From positions 26,560,501 to 26,624,500 of the forward strand of contig NC_044572.1 in assembly GCF_901933205.1 (NCBI RefSeq): 64,000 nucleotides of DNA, given 5' to 3'. Shown in pieces: positions 62,357-64,000 of this stretch. Made by a program: the position numbers and the translations under genes. The notes under the pieces were generated by a model that had not been told where the DNA came from, did no database searches, and saw nothing but the letters and a program-made list of their open reading frames with translations. Source of the stretch: Camarhynchus parvulus (taxonomy: Eukaryota; Chordata; Aves; Passeriformes; Thraupidae). Each line of letters begins with the position of its first letter. Within the stretch, counting starts at the first letter, position 1.

Positions 62357-64000
62357 TTAAGTGCCTGTGAGATCTGTCAAAATCCGCATTTTCCTCTGAG
62401 CAAAAACCACCAAAAACTGTTGACCAGTGCAGAGAATTATGTTCTCTACCTTCTCAATCTTCTTATGGGAATTTCCATCCAAAATGTCTGACTCCCCTTC
62501 TTCTTTGACTGTGAAATGACCCCTTAAACCACCCCTAATTAAAATAAAATTATAAAAATTACAACCCCCTACCTTGAAATGAAATATTCATTGTGGGGAG
62601 GAATGGGAAAAGTAAATTTTTTTCCTTTTTTAAATCCCTTCCAAAAAACTTTTAATTTTCCTTCCTCCCTCTTTTCCTTGTCTTTTCTCTTCTCTCCGGT
62701 CCCCCTTTCCCAAGCATTCTGCTGTGATTTTATAAAACTGTTCTGTATCTGTGCCTTTTGGTTTTTTGCATAAATCTGTTTAAGTGCCTTACTGTCCAGT
62801 ATTTTCAAACAGAACTATTAATAGACATCTCTTAAAGGTTTTTTTTTTTCTGAGGACTGTATTATGGGTCATTATAAGATGGAAATAATGCTAATAAAGT
62901 CTTCCTTTCCTTTATTTTTTTCCCCTAATGTATATGCAATAGCTAATGACAGGAATTGGCAGAATTTATGTTTCCAGCTTCCTTGACTGCTAATCATGCA
63001 TGGTGTCTCATACTGCAGAAGGCTGTTGTCTGGGCATCAGCCCTGGCATAGATGTCAATGTAAGTCCCATCAGGCACAGTTAAAGCAACATATTACCCAT
63101 GGTGTTGAAAAATAATATTGTATTAATAACCTTCAACTTCCACCTCATCTGGTAAAAGCTGAGAGGTAAACAGAATTCTCAGTTCACAGGTACTACCTCC
63201 TGTAGGTGGGTAACAGTTTTTAAATGTTCTAACACCTGCACATATGCAAGTATGCTACTCCAGGGACTATCTGCTAGCCAGGCAGCTGCTTGTAGCATGT
63301 TTACAATGTCTTGACTTTTTGCTTATTTTTGGTCTATGTTTTACCTCCATATCATAGGTGATCATCCTCTGGGGGCTGTCACATGGGATATTCTTGGTGC
63401 ATTACTCCTGATCTGTGTCCTCTCTAATAATAAAAAATATTCTGCCTTTTAGCATTACACACACATGAACAAGCTTTGATAAGCTGTTGGAGCAAAATAC
63501 TTATTTGGGTTATTGATTTTTGTGTACTCATTTATTCGACCTCCTTAAAACAACTTTTATCAGCTGACTGTGTTGTGATTTTCTTTCTCCTGTTCCTGTT
63601 CTGAGAAATTTAATTTTAAATTTAATTTTAAAATCCTATTTTAAAATATAAGATGTACAATTCAAATAATGGCCAATCTGCAAAAACAGTGGGATAGGTG
63701 TTTAGTTTCTGGAATATTTTCCTCTCTCTCATATTGAGAGTTAAAGTGGATTTCTAATTTTTATTCCACTCATTACTAAACAGGAACACTGAGGTCACAG
63801 CAAATAAAGCAGTATGAGTTAATGAGAACAGCTTTAGCAAAAAGAGGAGGTGTTTCTCAAAGTACATCAAGTGCTTCACATATATTAAGTAACCCCAGCT
63901 GAATCGATTTAATAATGTTGGGATTTACACAATTATTACAGAGCCTTCATTATTCACCCAGTCTGCACATACCACAGCACAAATGAACATCTCAGTCTGG
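62357..64000. other. AT-rich non-coding DNA to the window end
   Basis: Contains pyrimidine-rich text at 62590-62760 and a small A/T tandem (ATTTAATTTTAA type, near 63609-63634). No gene seen. Confidence 0.5.

Overview
The window reads as a stretch of bird nuclear genome. It is AT-rich with no operon-like coding density. Its interspersed repeats are CR1 LINEs, one of which keeps a 3' end close to the CR1 ATTCTRTG tail, plus an LTR family that I recognise from avian genomes. No mammalian SINE or L1 is visible. The avian assignment is an inference from these repeats. I find no complete protein-coding gene, rRNA, tRNA or CRISPR array. The window is best described as a gene desert or a very large intron around one CpG island.

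Layout: 0-8 kb is unique AT-rich sequence. It holds one candidate terminal coding exon on the minus strand (1882-2142), a splice-site pair that could be a recursive splice point (4795), and a candidate 98-bp exon (7031-7128). A solo LTR lies at 8.08-8.66 kb and a degraded GC-richer, possibly LTR-derived block at 10.06-10.70 kb. From 11.9 to 13.7 kb there are two tail-to-tail CR1 copies. At 19.1-19.97 kb there is a CpG island carrying 16 perfect GGGGCC units. A possible old LTR sits at 22.5-22.85 kb, a CR1 at 28.6-29.5 kb, and CR1 remnants plus a long CR1 at 33.4-35.1 kb. A 22-bp perfect palindrome is at 44.04 kb and an ancient CR1/L3-like fragment at 45.3-45.7 kb. A 30-unit TTCCC/AAGGG array is at 53.08-53.23 kb, a second solo LTR of the 8-kb family at 58.9-59.5 kb, and a short CR1 3' end at 62.2 kb.

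The most notable feature is the CpG island with its GGGGCC tract. This is the motif of the human C9orf72 disease repeat, placed in a promoter-like setting, and it is open in all six frames. The same window has a long pure array of AAGGG on the minus strand, the motif expanded in RFC1-linked ataxia. Neither locus shows flanking similarity that I can tie to C9orf72 or RFC1, so the parallel is in motif and context only. The remaining long open frames are mostly CR1 coding relics, the antisense of CR1 or LTR sequence, or chance frames in AT-rich DNA.
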